Source: Bacteroidales bacterium (GTDB taxonomy: Bacteria; Bacteroidota; Bacteroidia; Bacteroidales; UBA932). Taken from it: DNA of 64,000 nt. Of this stretch, positions 13,145 to 22,572 are shown in pieces. The first letter of the stretch is position 1, and every line of letters starts with the position of its first letter. The position numbers and the translations under genes were made by a program. Location of the stretch: contig JAFRPH010000004.1 of the NCBI GenBank assembly GCA_017429205.1, positions 1-64,000 of the forward strand, written 5' to 3'. The notes beneath the pieces were generated by a model. That model worked only from the letters and a program-made list of their open reading frames with translations. It was not told the DNA's origin and did no database searches.

Positions 13145-15934
13145 TTAGAAGGTGATGGAAATACCGGCATTCACCGATTTCAGGGTAGGATAGCCACCGG
13201 AAAGGTTCTCCGGGTCGCGTCCCCAGTTCTTGAGCAGCGGGCTGAAGGTGAACAGGTTCTGCCCGTTCACGAAGCAGCGGAGCGCCTTGACGCGGTCGTT
13301 CTCCGCATCCTTGGGCTGGAAGGTGTAGCCCAGCTCCAGGTTCCGCAGTTTCAGGAAGGAGGCGTCCTTGATCCACAGGGAGCTCGTCCGGTAGTTGTTG
13401 GAGTTGCCCTGGGTGGTGAGGCGCGGGTAGGTGGCGTTCGCGCGGTTGTCGATGCCCTCCGTAGGATAGTAGGCCCAGGCGCCCTTGGCGATGGCGTAGG
13501 CGTTGCCGTTGTCCACGAAGGCGACCGTCTGGTCCCAGTTGTCCAGGAGGTTCGCGCTCACGCCGGCGAGGCCCTGGAACAGGCATTCGAGGTCGAAGCC
13601 CTTCCAGGCGAGGCGTCCGCCGAAGGCGAAGCTCCACTCGGGCACCCAGCTACGGCCAATCTTGGTGACGTCGTTCTGGTCCACCGCTCCGTTCTTGTCC
13701 AGGTCGAGGTACTTCACGTCACCGGGCTGCACGGCGCCGAAGGCCGGCAGCGGCAGGCCGGCGCGGAGGTTCCCGGCGTCGTCGAAATCGTCGACACCGT
13801 AGAAACCGTCGGCCACCAAGCCGATGTACGTGCCGTAGGGACGGCCCGTCGCGGCGCTGAAGGCGTTGGCCGTCGCGACCTCCGCCATGTAGTCCACGGT
13901 ATTGTGGGCATAGGCGACGGAACCGTTGATCCGGTATCCGAAGTTCCCGCATCCGCCTTCATAGGCGAGGTCCACCTCGAAGCCCTTGTTGGTCATCTTC
14001 CCGATGTTGGAGAAGCTGTACTGCTTGCCGTAGTAGCCCATCAGGGAGTTGTCCAGGGTGAGGATGTCGGAGCGCTTGTCCAGGAAGGCGTCCGCGGTGA
14101 GCGAGAAGCCGCCGATGCGGGCGTCCAGGCCCACGTTGAACTTCAGGCTCTTCTCGGCGTGGGCGTTCTCGTTCGGGACGAACATCGGCACGAGCGTGCT
14201 CTGCCAGGACGGGCTGGAAGCGCCGGTATAGAACGAGCCGATGTAGCTGTAGGTGTAGTAGTCCTTGAACAGGTAGCGGCCGTTGGAGGAGTAATCGGCG
14301 AGAACCGAAGTCGCGCTGGAATCCGAGAATCCAGAGAGGCCCGCAGAAGCGCGAAGCTTCAGGAGGCTCACGGCGGTTCCCTTCAGGAATTCCTCGTTGG
14401 AGATCACCCACGCGGCGGAGCCCGTCGGGTAGAAGGCCCAGCGGTGGCCCGGCGCGAAAGCGTCGTTTCCGAACTCGGAGAACGCCGCCTCCAGGATGTA
14501 CCGGTGGTCGTAGTCGTACTTCAGGTAGCCGTTGAGATTCAGCGTATTGTACTTGTAGGAGAAGTAGCCGTCACCCTTGTAGGCCGACACGTAGCCGTTC
14601 ACGGCCGCGTTGAAGTAGTGCGGCCCGGTCTCCTTGTCGTAGCCCAGCGTCACCCGGCCCTGCTTCCAGTCCTGCATGCCGCCGGAGCCGTAGCCGCTCG
14701 CGGTGATGGTCGTGGTCTGGTTGGTGGTGGTGTTGACGCCGTTATGCCAGCGGGCGTAGTCCTTCGTCTTGGAGTAGGTGCTGAGGGTGTAGCTGTAGAG
14801 CGACACCGCCTCTTCCAGGTACAGGCCCTTGGCGATCATGTCCAACCGCTCCCGGATGGCGAGGTTCGTCTGCAGGCTGCGGCCCTTGTAGGAATACCAG
14901 CCCAGCTCGTGGACGGAACCGTACGGGTTGTTCGGGAACACGGCCGTACCGCTGAGGTGCTCCTTCATCGCGTCGTCGAAGATGTCGTAGACGTTGGACG
15001 GATACTTCCGGAGGTTGCCGAACAGGCTGGAGACCGCGTAGTTCGGGCGGTGCAGCATCTCGATGCGGCCGCCCATGTCGAAGCGGACCTCGAAGATCTT
15101 CAGGACGTTGAAGTCCAGGTTCGCGCGGACGTTGAACCGGTTGTATCCCAGGTTCTTCGTCTGGTCGGTGTTCCGAGTGCCCAGGATGCCTTCACTGCCC
15201 AGGTAATCCAGATTGATGTTGTAGCGGGCGTCCTTGGACCCGCCGTTCAGGATGAGGTCGGCGTCCCGGAACATCCCGAAGCGCTGGAGCGCCGTGTCGT
15301 ACCAGTCGACATTCACACCGGTGCCGTCCTTGTACGCATTCAACTGCTCCGGCGTATAGGCGGGCGTCCACACCATACCGTTGTCGTTGGACACGGCCTG
15401 GTTGTACAGGGAGGCGAATTCGTAGGAGCCGAGCGGCTTGTTCAGGAAAGTGGGCGTCTGGAGGCCGGACCGCACGCGGGCGGTCACGGTCGGACGGCCT
15501 TCCCGGCCGCGCCGGGTCGTAATCCGGATGACCCCGTTGGCGCCCCGCTCGCCGTAGAGCGCGAGGGCGGCGGCGTCCTTGAGGACCTCCACCTTCTCGA
15601 TTTCGGCCGGGGTGATGGCGGACATGTACTCCTTGTTCACCTCGAAACCGTCCACGAAGATCTTGGCGGTGGACCAGGAGCCTACACCGTAGGTTCCCAT
15701 GCCGCGGACCAGCCACTTGGCCATGTTGTTGCCCAGCTCGCCGCTCCCCTGCATCACGGCCATTCCGGAGAAGGCTCCGGCGAAGGTGTTCGACAGGTTG
15801 GCGTCCTCGGTCTTGTAAAGCCGGTCGCCGGAAGCGGTGGAAATGGCGCCCGTGCCGTACTCCTGGGCCGAGAGGGTCACGGCCGCGAGGAAGGCGCAAA
15901 GGAGCGCGGAATATCTTGCAATCTTACGTTTCAT
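13145..15934 (-). CDS. SusC/RagA-family TonB-dependent transporter lacking the N-terminal extension domain
   Basis: The 929-residue protein has a signal peptide (ending TLSAQ) and then goes almost directly into the plug domain: KTEDANLSNTFAGAFSGMAVMQGSGE, IFVDGFEVN, IEKVEVLKDAAALALYGERGANGVIRITTRRG. The CarbopepD_reg-like domain and the usual DEVVV TonB-box segment that precede the plug in most SusC proteins are absent, which also explains a length about 100-170 residues below its two relatives in this window. The beta-barrel ends ...SVNAGISITF with the normal C-terminal aromatic. Transport should still need TonB; how it couples is unclear. It pairs with the SusD immediately downstream. Confidence 0.93.
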   Translation of the reverse strand: MKRKIARYSALLCAFLAAVTLSAQEYGTGAISTASGDRLYKTEDANLSNTFAGAFSGMAVMQGSGELGNNMAKWLVRGMGTYGVGSWSTAKIFVDGFEVNKEYMSAITPAEIEKVEVLKDAAALALYGERGANGVIRITTRRGREGRPTVTARVRSGLQTPTFLNKPLGSYEFASLYNQAVSNDNGMVWTPAYTPEQLNAYKDGTGVNVDWYDTALQRFGMFRDADLILNGGSKDARYNINLDYLGSEGILGTRNTDQTKNLGYNRFNVRANLDFNVLKIFEVRFDMGGRIEMLHRPNYAVSSLFGNLRKYPSNVYDIFDDAMKEHLSGTAVFPNNPYGSVHELGWYSYKGRSLQTNLAIRERLDMIAKGLYLEEAVSLYSYTLSTYSKTKDYARWHNGVNTTTNQTTTITASGYGSGGMQDWKQGRVTLGYDKETGPHYFNAAVNGYVSAYKGDGYFSYKYNTLNLNGYLKYDYDHRYILEAAFSEFGNDAFAPGHRWAFYPTGSAAWVISNEEFLKGTAVSLLKLRASAGLSGFSDSSATSVLADYSSNGRYLFKDYYTYSYIGSFYTGASSPSWQSTLVPMFVPNENAHAEKSLKFNVGLDARIGGFSLTADAFLDKRSDILTLDNSLMGYYGKQYSFSNIGKMTNKGFEVDLAYEGGCGNFGYRINGSVAYAHNTVDYMAEVATANAFSAATGRPYGTYIGLVADGFYGVDDFDDAGNLRAGLPLPAFGAVQPGDVKYLDLDKNGAVDQNDVTKIGRSWVPEWSFAFGGRLAWKGFDLECLFQGLAGVSANLLDNWDQTVAFVDNGNAYAIAKGAWAYYPTEGIDNRANATYPRLTTQGNSNNYRTSSLWIKDASFLKLRNLELGYTFQPKDAENDRVKALRCFVNGQNLFTFSPLLKNWGRDPENLSGGYPTLKSVNAGISITF

Positions 15935-15951
15935 AGCAATCGTCCTTTAAA

Positions 15952-17778
15952 TCAATAACCGGGGTTCTGCGTGATGGTTCCCTTGTTGATTTCGGTCTGC
16001 GGGAACGGTTCCAGGTACATCGCGTCGCTCCAGTAGGAGTTGTAGGCGACGGCATCCCAGTAAGTCTCGACATTGCTCGCCGCGTACGGCCAGACCACAC
16101 TGTCGTCGTTCTTGATGTTGAACTGGAGCATGCGCATCGCGCCGCCGCAGACGCCGTCTGCGATGTCGGCGAGCTTCCAGTGCTTCGCGTCGTAGTAGCG
16201 GTGGTTCTCCTGGAAGAACTCCACGGCGAACTCGCGCTGGATGAGGGCGCGGAGCTTGGCCTGGTCGGTCTCGGTGATGGCCGGGAGGCCGGCGCGGTTG
16301 TGGACCTTGTTCAGGTTCTCCAGGGCCTTGGCGCTGTTGCCGTACTCGTTGTAGGCCTCCGCCAGGTAGAGGTAGGTCTCGGCCAGGCGGAAGAGCGGCG
16401 GTTCGAACCAGAGACGGCCGCCCGCGTGGTAGAAGAACTTGGTGCGCTCGCCGCAGCCCTTGTCGCTGTCGATGGCGTTGGGGAACACGTCGCCCTTGCC
16501 CTTGTCGGCCGCATAGCCGCCGCGGTTCCAGCCGGCGTTCTGCCAGTTGTAGTCGCCGGGGTTGTTCGCCGAGTCGTGGCCGCCAAACTTGATGTCGGCC
16601 TTCGCGCGCGGCTCGATCTTGGCGACATTGGCCACCCAGTCGGAACCGGCCCGGGGCATCGCGTCCCCGACCTTCGGCCAGGAGATCTCGGAGCCGTCGG
16701 CCGCCCAATACTTCTCCAGATGATTCGTCAGGACGCCGCTGCAGTCGGTGTCGTAGCGGTTGTTGCCCTGGTAGCGGGAGCAGTTGATGAAGTTCACGAG
16801 CGGATCCCAGCCGCCGGTGTCGTCGAACTTGTAGGCGAGGATCAGCTCCGCATTGGCGGGAACCGAGGTGGCCTTGCCGTAGTCGTCGAAGGCGTTCGGA
16901 TTGGGCTGGCCCACGCCGGCGCCGCCGGAGTTCAGGAGGGCCACGCCGTTCGCGGCGGCCCAGCTGAGGACGGCCTCGTTGGCGTCGATGGCCGCCTTCC
17001 AGCGCTCCTTGTCCACGTTGCCGAAGCAGATGACGTCGTTATGCTCGCCGTTGTCCAGGTAAGGCGTCGCGCTGTTGAACAGCGGACGGGCGGCGAACTG
17101 CAGCGTCCGGGCCTTGATGGCGAGGACGGCGCCCTTGGTCATGCGGCCGGTGTTCGCGGCATCCCACTTCGCCGGCAGGACGGCCGCCGCCTCGTCGCAC
17201 AGACGGGTGATGAATGCGACCATTTCCGTCAGCGAGGCGCGCGGAGCGCTCAGGTCGTCGGTGGACGCGAAAGACTTCTCCACGATGGGCACGCCACCGT
17301 AGCGGTAGAACATGCCCATATAGCGGTAGGCGATGAGGGCCGTCGCTTCGGCCTTGAACACCGCCTTGTCGGCCTCGGACATGTCCGCGACGTTGTCCAC
17401 GTTCTCGATCAGGATATAGCACTGGCGGATGAAGCGCCAGTTGTTGCCGTAGTTCTCGGCGCCCGCGTCGGAGCCGTCCGTGCCGTTCACGGTCAGACCC
17501 TGCTGGGTGATGTGGTAGCTGCCGTGCCAGTTGTAGCCGCGGCCCACCTCGCCGGAGATGGCACCGTAGGTGGAGTGGCCGATGCCCATGCCGCCCGGCC
17601 AGCCGTGGCGGAGGACATTGCGGTAGCAGGACATCAGGGCGGCGCGGGCGTTCTTCGTCGTGGAGAACACCGCCTCCTGGTCCACGGTACCCGTGGTGTC
17701 CGGCTTCTCAAGGAACAGGCTGCACGAGGTGACGGCGAGAAGCGCCGTCGTCAAGAGTATGTTGACAATCTTTTTCAT
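15952..17778 (-). CDS. SusD/RagB-family nutrient-binding lipoprotein (first pair)
   Basis: The 608-residue protein begins MKKIVNILLTTALLAVTSC (lipidated Cys19) and shows SusD signatures: NNWRFIRQCYILIENVDN, KAEATALIAYRYMGMFYRYGGVPIV and, near the end, LIQREFAVEFFQENHRYYDAKHWKLAD, closing with NPGY. The frame can be extended to 17787, but that codon is TTG and lies before a standard lipoprotein start, so 17778 is chosen. It is the surface lid partner of the full-length SusC located 12 bp upstream and probably binds mannan oligosaccharides. Confidence 0.95.
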   Translation of the reverse strand: MKKIVNILLTTALLAVTSCSLFLEKPDTTGTVDQEAVFSTTKNARAALMSCYRNVLRHGWPGGMGIGHSTYGAISGEVGRGYNWHGSYHITQQGLTVNGTDGSDAGAENYGNNWRFIRQCYILIENVDNVADMSEADKAVFKAEATALIAYRYMGMFYRYGGVPIVEKSFASTDDLSAPRASLTEMVAFITRLCDEAAAVLPAKWDAANTGRMTKGAVLAIKARTLQFAARPLFNSATPYLDNGEHNDVICFGNVDKERWKAAIDANEAVLSWAAANGVALLNSGGAGVGQPNPNAFDDYGKATSVPANAELILAYKFDDTGGWDPLVNFINCSRYQGNNRYDTDCSGVLTNHLEKYWAADGSEISWPKVGDAMPRAGSDWVANVAKIEPRAKADIKFGGHDSANNPGDYNWQNAGWNRGGYAADKGKGDVFPNAIDSDKGCGERTKFFYHAGGRLWFEPPLFRLAETYLYLAEAYNEYGNSAKALENLNKVHNRAGLPAITETDQAKLRALIQREFAVEFFQENHRYYDAKHWKLADIADGVCGGAMRMLQFNIKNDDSVVWPYAASNVETYWDAVAYNSYWSDAMYLEPFPQTEINKGTITQNPGY

Positions 17779-17790
17779 ATCGCGCAAGGT

Positions 17791-20700
17791 TTAGAAACGG
17801 AAGCTGATACCGGCCATGATGATCCGGGTGAGCGGATAGACATAGGTGCTGCCGTCCGTGGTCTCGGGGTCGATGCCGTAACGGCTCAGCTTGTTCGGGA
17901 AGGTGTAGATGTTGTTCGCATTGACATACACGCGCACACCCTGCAGGATGACGTCGCGGCCGCCCTTGCCCAGGTCGAACGTGTAGCCGAGCTCCACGTT
18001 CTTGAGCTTGAAGTGGTCGGAGGAGACCATCCAGTAGTCGCTGGTCAGGAAGTTGTTGTGGGAGGTGTCGCCGGAGTAGACCGCGCGGGGATAGGTGATC
18101 TCCTCGCCCGCGAGGTACTTCGCCTCGGTCCAGCGGCCGTCATACTGCCACTTCCAGGCGTTGCCCGCGTTCTTGTAGAACGGGATGGTGTAGCCGCTGG
18201 GCAGGTAGTAGGAGCCGTCCTTGCTGCCCGTGAAGAGCAGTTTCAGGTCGAAGCCCTTGTAGCCCAGCTGGATCTTGAAGTTATAGTGGTACATCGCGTA
18301 CCGCGGGAAACCGATGGGGCCCACGTCGTTCTGGTTGATCTTGCCGTCGCCGTCCAGGTCCTTGTAGCGGACGTCGCCCAGGGTGGCCTTGTTGCCGGTG
18401 TAGGTATTCTCGGGACGAGCGTCCAGCTCGGCCTGCGTGTTGAACAGGCCGTCGCTCTGGAGACCGAAGCGCTGGCCGATCATGTGGCCGGTCTTGTTCA
18501 TCCACTCGTACGGGTTGTTCGCCTCGGCCATGTAGATGATCTTGTTGCGGGAGTAGCTCAGGTCGGCGCCCAGGGTATAGATCAGTTCCCCGATCTTGTC
18601 CGTCCAGTTCACGACCACCTCGTAACCCTTGTTCATCGTGACGCCCACGTTGGCCGGCGGAACTTCGCTCTGGCTCACGCCGTAGATGGCCGGGATGATG
18701 CCCAGGGTGGTGAGGATGTTGTTGCGCTTCTCGTAGAACCAGTCATAGTCGATGGAGAGCCGGTTGCGGAAGAACTTGGACTCCACACCGGCGTCGAACT
18801 TGCGGGCGCGCTCCCAGGTGATGTCCGGATTGCCCAGGCTGCCCTCGGTGGCGCCTTCGAAGTAGGTGTTCGGCGCGGAGCCGTCGCCGTTGCCGAGCCA
18901 GTAGCCGCCCTGGTTGAGGTTCCAGGTGTTGGGCAGGTAGTAGAACCGGCGGTTGGCGCCCAGCTGGTCGTTACCGACCTCGCCGTAGGAGGCGCGGAGC
19001 TTCAGGAAGCTGAGGAAGTCGTTCTTGGGATACCAGGGCTCCAGGGTCGGGACCCAGCCCACGGACACGGCCGGGAAGAGGCCGAACCGACGGCCTTCCG
19101 CAAACTGCTCGGTGCCGTTGTAACCCACGTTCACCTCGGCCATGTAGCGGTCGGCGTAGTTGTAGGTGACACGGCCGACGAAACCCAAGATGCCGGAAGG
19201 CACGTGGTAGGAGTCGGACGGCATCGTGTACTTGGAAGCCTTGCCCAGGAGGAGGGCCGACACATTGTGGTCCCCGAAGGAGCCGTTCCAGTCGAAGCCG
19301 GCGTCCACATAGAACTTGTTCCAGTTGGAATAGCCGTAGGAGTTGAAGGAGCCGCCGCCCATCGAACCGCCGAAGAAATCGTACACGAGCGGGTTCTCCG
19401 CGTTGCGCTGGATGCTGTAGGCCGGGAGGGACGGGGTGTACCGCACATAGCGGTTGTAGTTGTCCTGATAGGAGACCGTCACGTGCGAGGAGAGGTTCTT
19501 CAGGAGGTAGTCCATCTTGTGGTTCAGCTTCAGGGTGTTGTCCAGGAGGCTGTTGTAGACGGTGGCCGTGCCGCTCATCAGGAGGTTGTACACGGCGTTC
19601 TGGAAGCCGATGTTGCTGTTGGTCTTCGTGGCCAGGGGGTTCTGGGCGGAGCCGGCGATGCCGGCGAAGCCGCTGATCAGGTGGCCGTCCACGATGCCCG
19701 GGCTGATGAACGGGTTGCAGTCGTAGATGTACTGCATGATGATCTTGTAACGGCCGGACAGGTCATAGGCGTCCGCGCCGTTGCCGGGGCCCGTGGTCTC
19801 GCCGAACTGGCCGGCGGAATTGACCGTGAGGGTGGTCCGGTCCGTGATCTTGATGTCGAAGTTCGAACGGAAGTTGTACCGGTTGAACAGGGAGCGGGTG
19901 TCGGCTCCGTAATACTGGACGGAGTTGGTGATACCCTCCTGCCGGAAGTAACCGAAGGAGACGAAGTACTTGACCCGCTCGGTACCGCCGGAGACGTTCA
20001 GGTTCGCCTGGTACTGCGGAGCGACCTTGTTGAACTGCTCCTTGTACAGGTTGTGGTCGGCATAGTAGAGGGCCGGGGTGTTCTTGAGCTGCTCCTTCTG
20101 GGAAGGGGTGAGGTTCGTCATCGCATCCACTTCCTGCGGGGTGAAGTCGCGATTGTTCTTGAACTTCCACAGGTCATAGTCGTCATAGATGTAGGAGGAC
20201 AGGCCCTCGTTGCCGGGATAGGCCCTCTGCTCGTTGCGGATGGCCTCGTTGCGGAACAGCGCGTATTCGTAGGCCGTCACGCCCTCCTGCAGCTGGGTGG
20301 CCTGCGTGAGGCCGTAGTTGGCGGAGAAGTTGATGACCGGCTTGCCCTGGGCGCCGCGCTTGGTCGTCACGATGATGACGCCGTTCGCGCCGCGGACACC
20401 GTACACGGCCGTGGAGGCCGCATCCTTGAGGACGCTGATGCCCTGGATTTCGTTCGGGTCCATCGCGTTGAACTCCGCGAACGCCTGCTCGGAGGACTGC
20501 TCGACGCCGTCGATGACGATGAGCGGCGTGGAGGAACCGTACGTGGAGACGCCGCGGACGTAGATGTTCGCCGCGTTGCGGCCCGGCTCACCGGAAGTCT
20601 GCAGGCCCGCCACGCCCGGCGTGTTGCCGATGAGGGCGTTGGAGATGTTGGAGACCGGAGCCGACAGGATGTCGCTTCCGTTCACGGACGAGATGGCGCC

Positions 20701-21078
20701 CGTCACATTGACCTTCTTCTGCGTGGCGAAAGCCGTCACGACGACTTCGTCCATCAGGTTGGTGTCGGGATTGAGCGTCACGTTCAGCACGGACTGGCCC
20801 GGCGCCACGGTCAGCGCCTGGGTCGCATACCCGATGAACTGGAACTCGAGGACGACTTCGCCGGCAGGCACCCGGAGGGAGTACTTGCCGTCCAAGCCGG
20901 TGGAGACGCCGTTGGAAGTGCCCTGCTGGATGACGAAAGCCCCGTACAGGGGTTCCCCTCGCTCATCCAACACCGTACCTCCGACGGTCCGCGTCCCCTG
21001 CGCATAAAGCGCGGGGCCGGCGGTTCCCAGCAGCGCGGCGAAAGCGCATGCGAGGATCGTTTTCAGTGTCTTAGTCAT
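17791..21078 (-). CDS. SusC/RagA-family TonB-dependent transporter (full length)
   Basis: The 1095-residue outer-membrane transporter shows, in order, a signal peptide (ending LYAQ), a CarbopepD_reg-like domain (VGGTVLDERGEPLYGAFV to about residue 105), the DEVVVTAFATQKK TonB-box region, the plug (LIVIDGVEQ, ISVLKDAASTAVYGVRGANG, IIVTTKRG) and a 22-strand barrel ending MAGISFRF. It imports oligosaccharides from the surface into the periplasm using energy from TonB-ExbBD. It lies between the GH26 mannanase gene (12 bp upstream) and its SusD partner (12 bp downstream), so beta-manno-oligosaccharides are the likely cargo. Confidence 0.96.
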   Translation of the reverse strand: MTKTLKTILACAFAALLGTAGPALYAQGTRTVGGTVLDERGEPLYGAFVIQQGTSNGVSTGLDGKYSLRVPAGEVVLEFQFIGYATQALTVAPGQSVLNVTLNPDTNLMDEVVVTAFATQKKVNVTGAISSVNGSDILSAPVSNISNALIGNTPGVAGLQTSGEPGRNAANIYVRGVSTYGSSTPLIVIDGVEQSSEQAFAEFNAMDPNEIQGISVLKDAASTAVYGVRGANGVIIVTTKRGAQGKPVINFSANYGLTQATQLQEGVTAYEYALFRNEAIRNEQRAYPGNEGLSSYIYDDYDLWKFKNNRDFTPQEVDAMTNLTPSQKEQLKNTPALYYADHNLYKEQFNKVAPQYQANLNVSGGTERVKYFVSFGYFRQEGITNSVQYYGADTRSLFNRYNFRSNFDIKITDRTTLTVNSAGQFGETTGPGNGADAYDLSGRYKIIMQYIYDCNPFISPGIVDGHLISGFAGIAGSAQNPLATKTNSNIGFQNAVYNLLMSGTATVYNSLLDNTLKLNHKMDYLLKNLSSHVTVSYQDNYNRYVRYTPSLPAYSIQRNAENPLVYDFFGGSMGGGSFNSYGYSNWNKFYVDAGFDWNGSFGDHNVSALLLGKASKYTMPSDSYHVPSGILGFVGRVTYNYADRYMAEVNVGYNGTEQFAEGRRFGLFPAVSVGWVPTLEPWYPKNDFLSFLKLRASYGEVGNDQLGANRRFYYLPNTWNLNQGGYWLGNGDGSAPNTYFEGATEGSLGNPDITWERARKFDAGVESKFFRNRLSIDYDWFYEKRNNILTTLGIIPAIYGVSQSEVPPANVGVTMNKGYEVVVNWTDKIGELIYTLGADLSYSRNKIIYMAEANNPYEWMNKTGHMIGQRFGLQSDGLFNTQAELDARPENTYTGNKATLGDVRYKDLDGDGKINQNDVGPIGFPRYAMYHYNFKIQLGYKGFDLKLLFTGSKDGSYYLPSGYTIPFYKNAGNAWKWQYDGRWTEAKYLAGEEITYPRAVYSGDTSHNNFLTSDYWMVSSDHFKLKNVELGYTFDLGKGGRDVILQGVRVYVNANNIYTFPNKLSRYGIDPETTDGSTYVYPLTRIIMAGISFRF

Positions 21079-21090
21079 TATCGTTGGGTT

Positions 21091-22569
21091 TTATTTGATT
21101 TCATAGCCTTCGGGCAGGGTGTACATGTCGGGGAGGTCCCGGCTGAACAGGCTGCGCGGGTCGGCGTACATCTTCCGGAAGTCATCCTCGGAGGGATGGC
21201 CGGGATATACGCTGTAATAATGCTTGTCGGATTCGTTGTTCCCTACATACTTGTTCCGCCACATCGTCACCAGCGAGATGCGCTTGGCGCCGAGCGGGCC
21301 CACCAGGAACTGCGACCAGAAATTGGTCTCCGTGAAGGATTCCTTGCCGTCCTCGGTGACGCCGCAGGGCTTGCGCTTCTCCTGGGAGAGGGCCTCCAGG
21401 GCCTTCAGGTTGGACTCGAACGCCTTGTTGTTGGTGCCGTGGTAGCAGTCCATGCCGATGAAGTCCACCCATTCGTCGCCGGGCCAGCGGAACAGGAGCC
21501 GGCCCTTGGTGTTCCCCTGATAGTCTTCGTCCATCTGCGGGGAAATGGCGTACAGGAAGCTGTGGACCCCCTTGGTATCGCGGAGATACTTGACGGTGAA
21601 CTGCCAGAGCGCCACGAACTGGGAGTCGTTGGCACAGGACGTGCCCCACCAGGACCAGCCCTGCGTGTGCTCATGGAAGGGACGGAGGATCACCGGAACC
21701 AGGTTTCCGCGGGCATCCTTCAGGTTCAGGGCGAAGTCGGCCAGACGGTCCAGGTACTCCAGGAACGTTTTCCGCGCAGCCGAACCGTCCGTCAGGATTT
21801 CGGTCACGGCCTTCTTCGCGGCCTCCTGGTCGTTCTCGTACTGAAGCCAGGCGGAAACGCCCGTCTTGGGGTTGTTCAGGTGCATGCAGGCCAGGATGAC
21901 CTCTCCCCTTTCGCGGGCTTCCAGGATGACCCGGCGCCGGATGGCGTTGGAGGAATCGCCATGGCGGTTGTCCATGAGCTCGGCGAAATCGACGCTGAAC
22001 ACGGCGGGATAGTCGCCGCAGACGGCCTTGGTGTCGGAGTTGCCGGCCTCATTGTACCAGTAACGGCCATACCAGAGGTCGTCGTGGTGGCCGAACATCC
22101 AGCCTTTCTCCGCAACGGCCCACAGGTTGGCGAAAAGCGCCTTGGTCTCCGGCGTGGCATTCTTGTCCACGATGGTGAGGGTCACCTTCTCCACCGGGTT
22201 CGCGGCCTGGGTCACCTTGACTTCCTTGGCGTAGTAGCGGTCGGCCTGGTCCACGAAGCGGAGGGTCGTCGTCCGGGGCGAGGCCGCCTCGTTCTTGCGC
22301 GCGATAAAGTATTGGGTGGCGGCCGTAGAGGTCCGGTTCGGGTCGGAAACGACCCAATCGTCCTGGATGTCCACCCGGTAGGCGAAGTTCGCGTCCACCT
22401 GGACGGAGAACCCCGTTTCCGCGTAGTCCACGTCGATCCGGTCCTTGGCGAAGCTCAGGTGCCGGGTGTCCGTGGGAACGGGCTCCACCGACGCGGGTTT
22501 CTCACACGACGAAATCAGCGCGCCCGCGAAGGCGAACAGGGCGAAAAGCGTATGCATTCCGGTTCGCAT
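21091..22569 (-). CDS. GH26 endo-beta-mannanase, surface lipoprotein with BACON domain
   Basis: The 492-residue lipoprotein (LISSC, Cys22) has a BACON-type Ig domain at about residues 35-125 and a GH26 barrel. Glu300 in RPFHEHTQGWSWWG is the acid/base in the classical GH26 signature, and Glu406 in GVTEDGK is the nucleophile. GHHDDLWYGRYW near residue 160 corresponds to the conserved substrate-binding start of the barrel. GH26 enzymes cut beta-1,4-mannan backbones. Being lipidated and coded directly upstream of SusC, it is probably the surface endo-enzyme that produces oligosaccharides for import. The 3-nt gap to the preceding lipoprotein gene shows tight operon structure. Confidence 0.93.
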   Translation of the reverse strand: MRTGMHTLFALFAFAGALISSCEKPASVEPVPTDTRHLSFAKDRIDVDYAETGFSVQVDANFAYRVDIQDDWVVSDPNRTSTAATQYFIARKNEAASPRTTTLRFVDQADRYYAKEVKVTQAANPVEKVTLTIVDKNATPETKALFANLWAVAEKGWMFGHHDDLWYGRYWYNEAGNSDTKAVCGDYPAVFSVDFAELMDNRHGDSSNAIRRRVILEARERGEVILACMHLNNPKTGVSAWLQYENDQEAAKKAVTEILTDGSAARKTFLEYLDRLADFALNLKDARGNLVPVILRPFHEHTQGWSWWGTSCANDSQFVALWQFTVKYLRDTKGVHSFLYAISPQMDEDYQGNTKGRLLFRWPGDEWVDFIGMDCYHGTNNKAFESNLKALEALSQEKRKPCGVTEDGKESFTETNFWSQFLVGPLGAKRISLVTMWRNKYVGNNESDKHYYSVYPGHPSEDDFRKMYADPRSLFSRDLPDMYTLPEGYEIK

Positions 22570-22572
22570 CGT

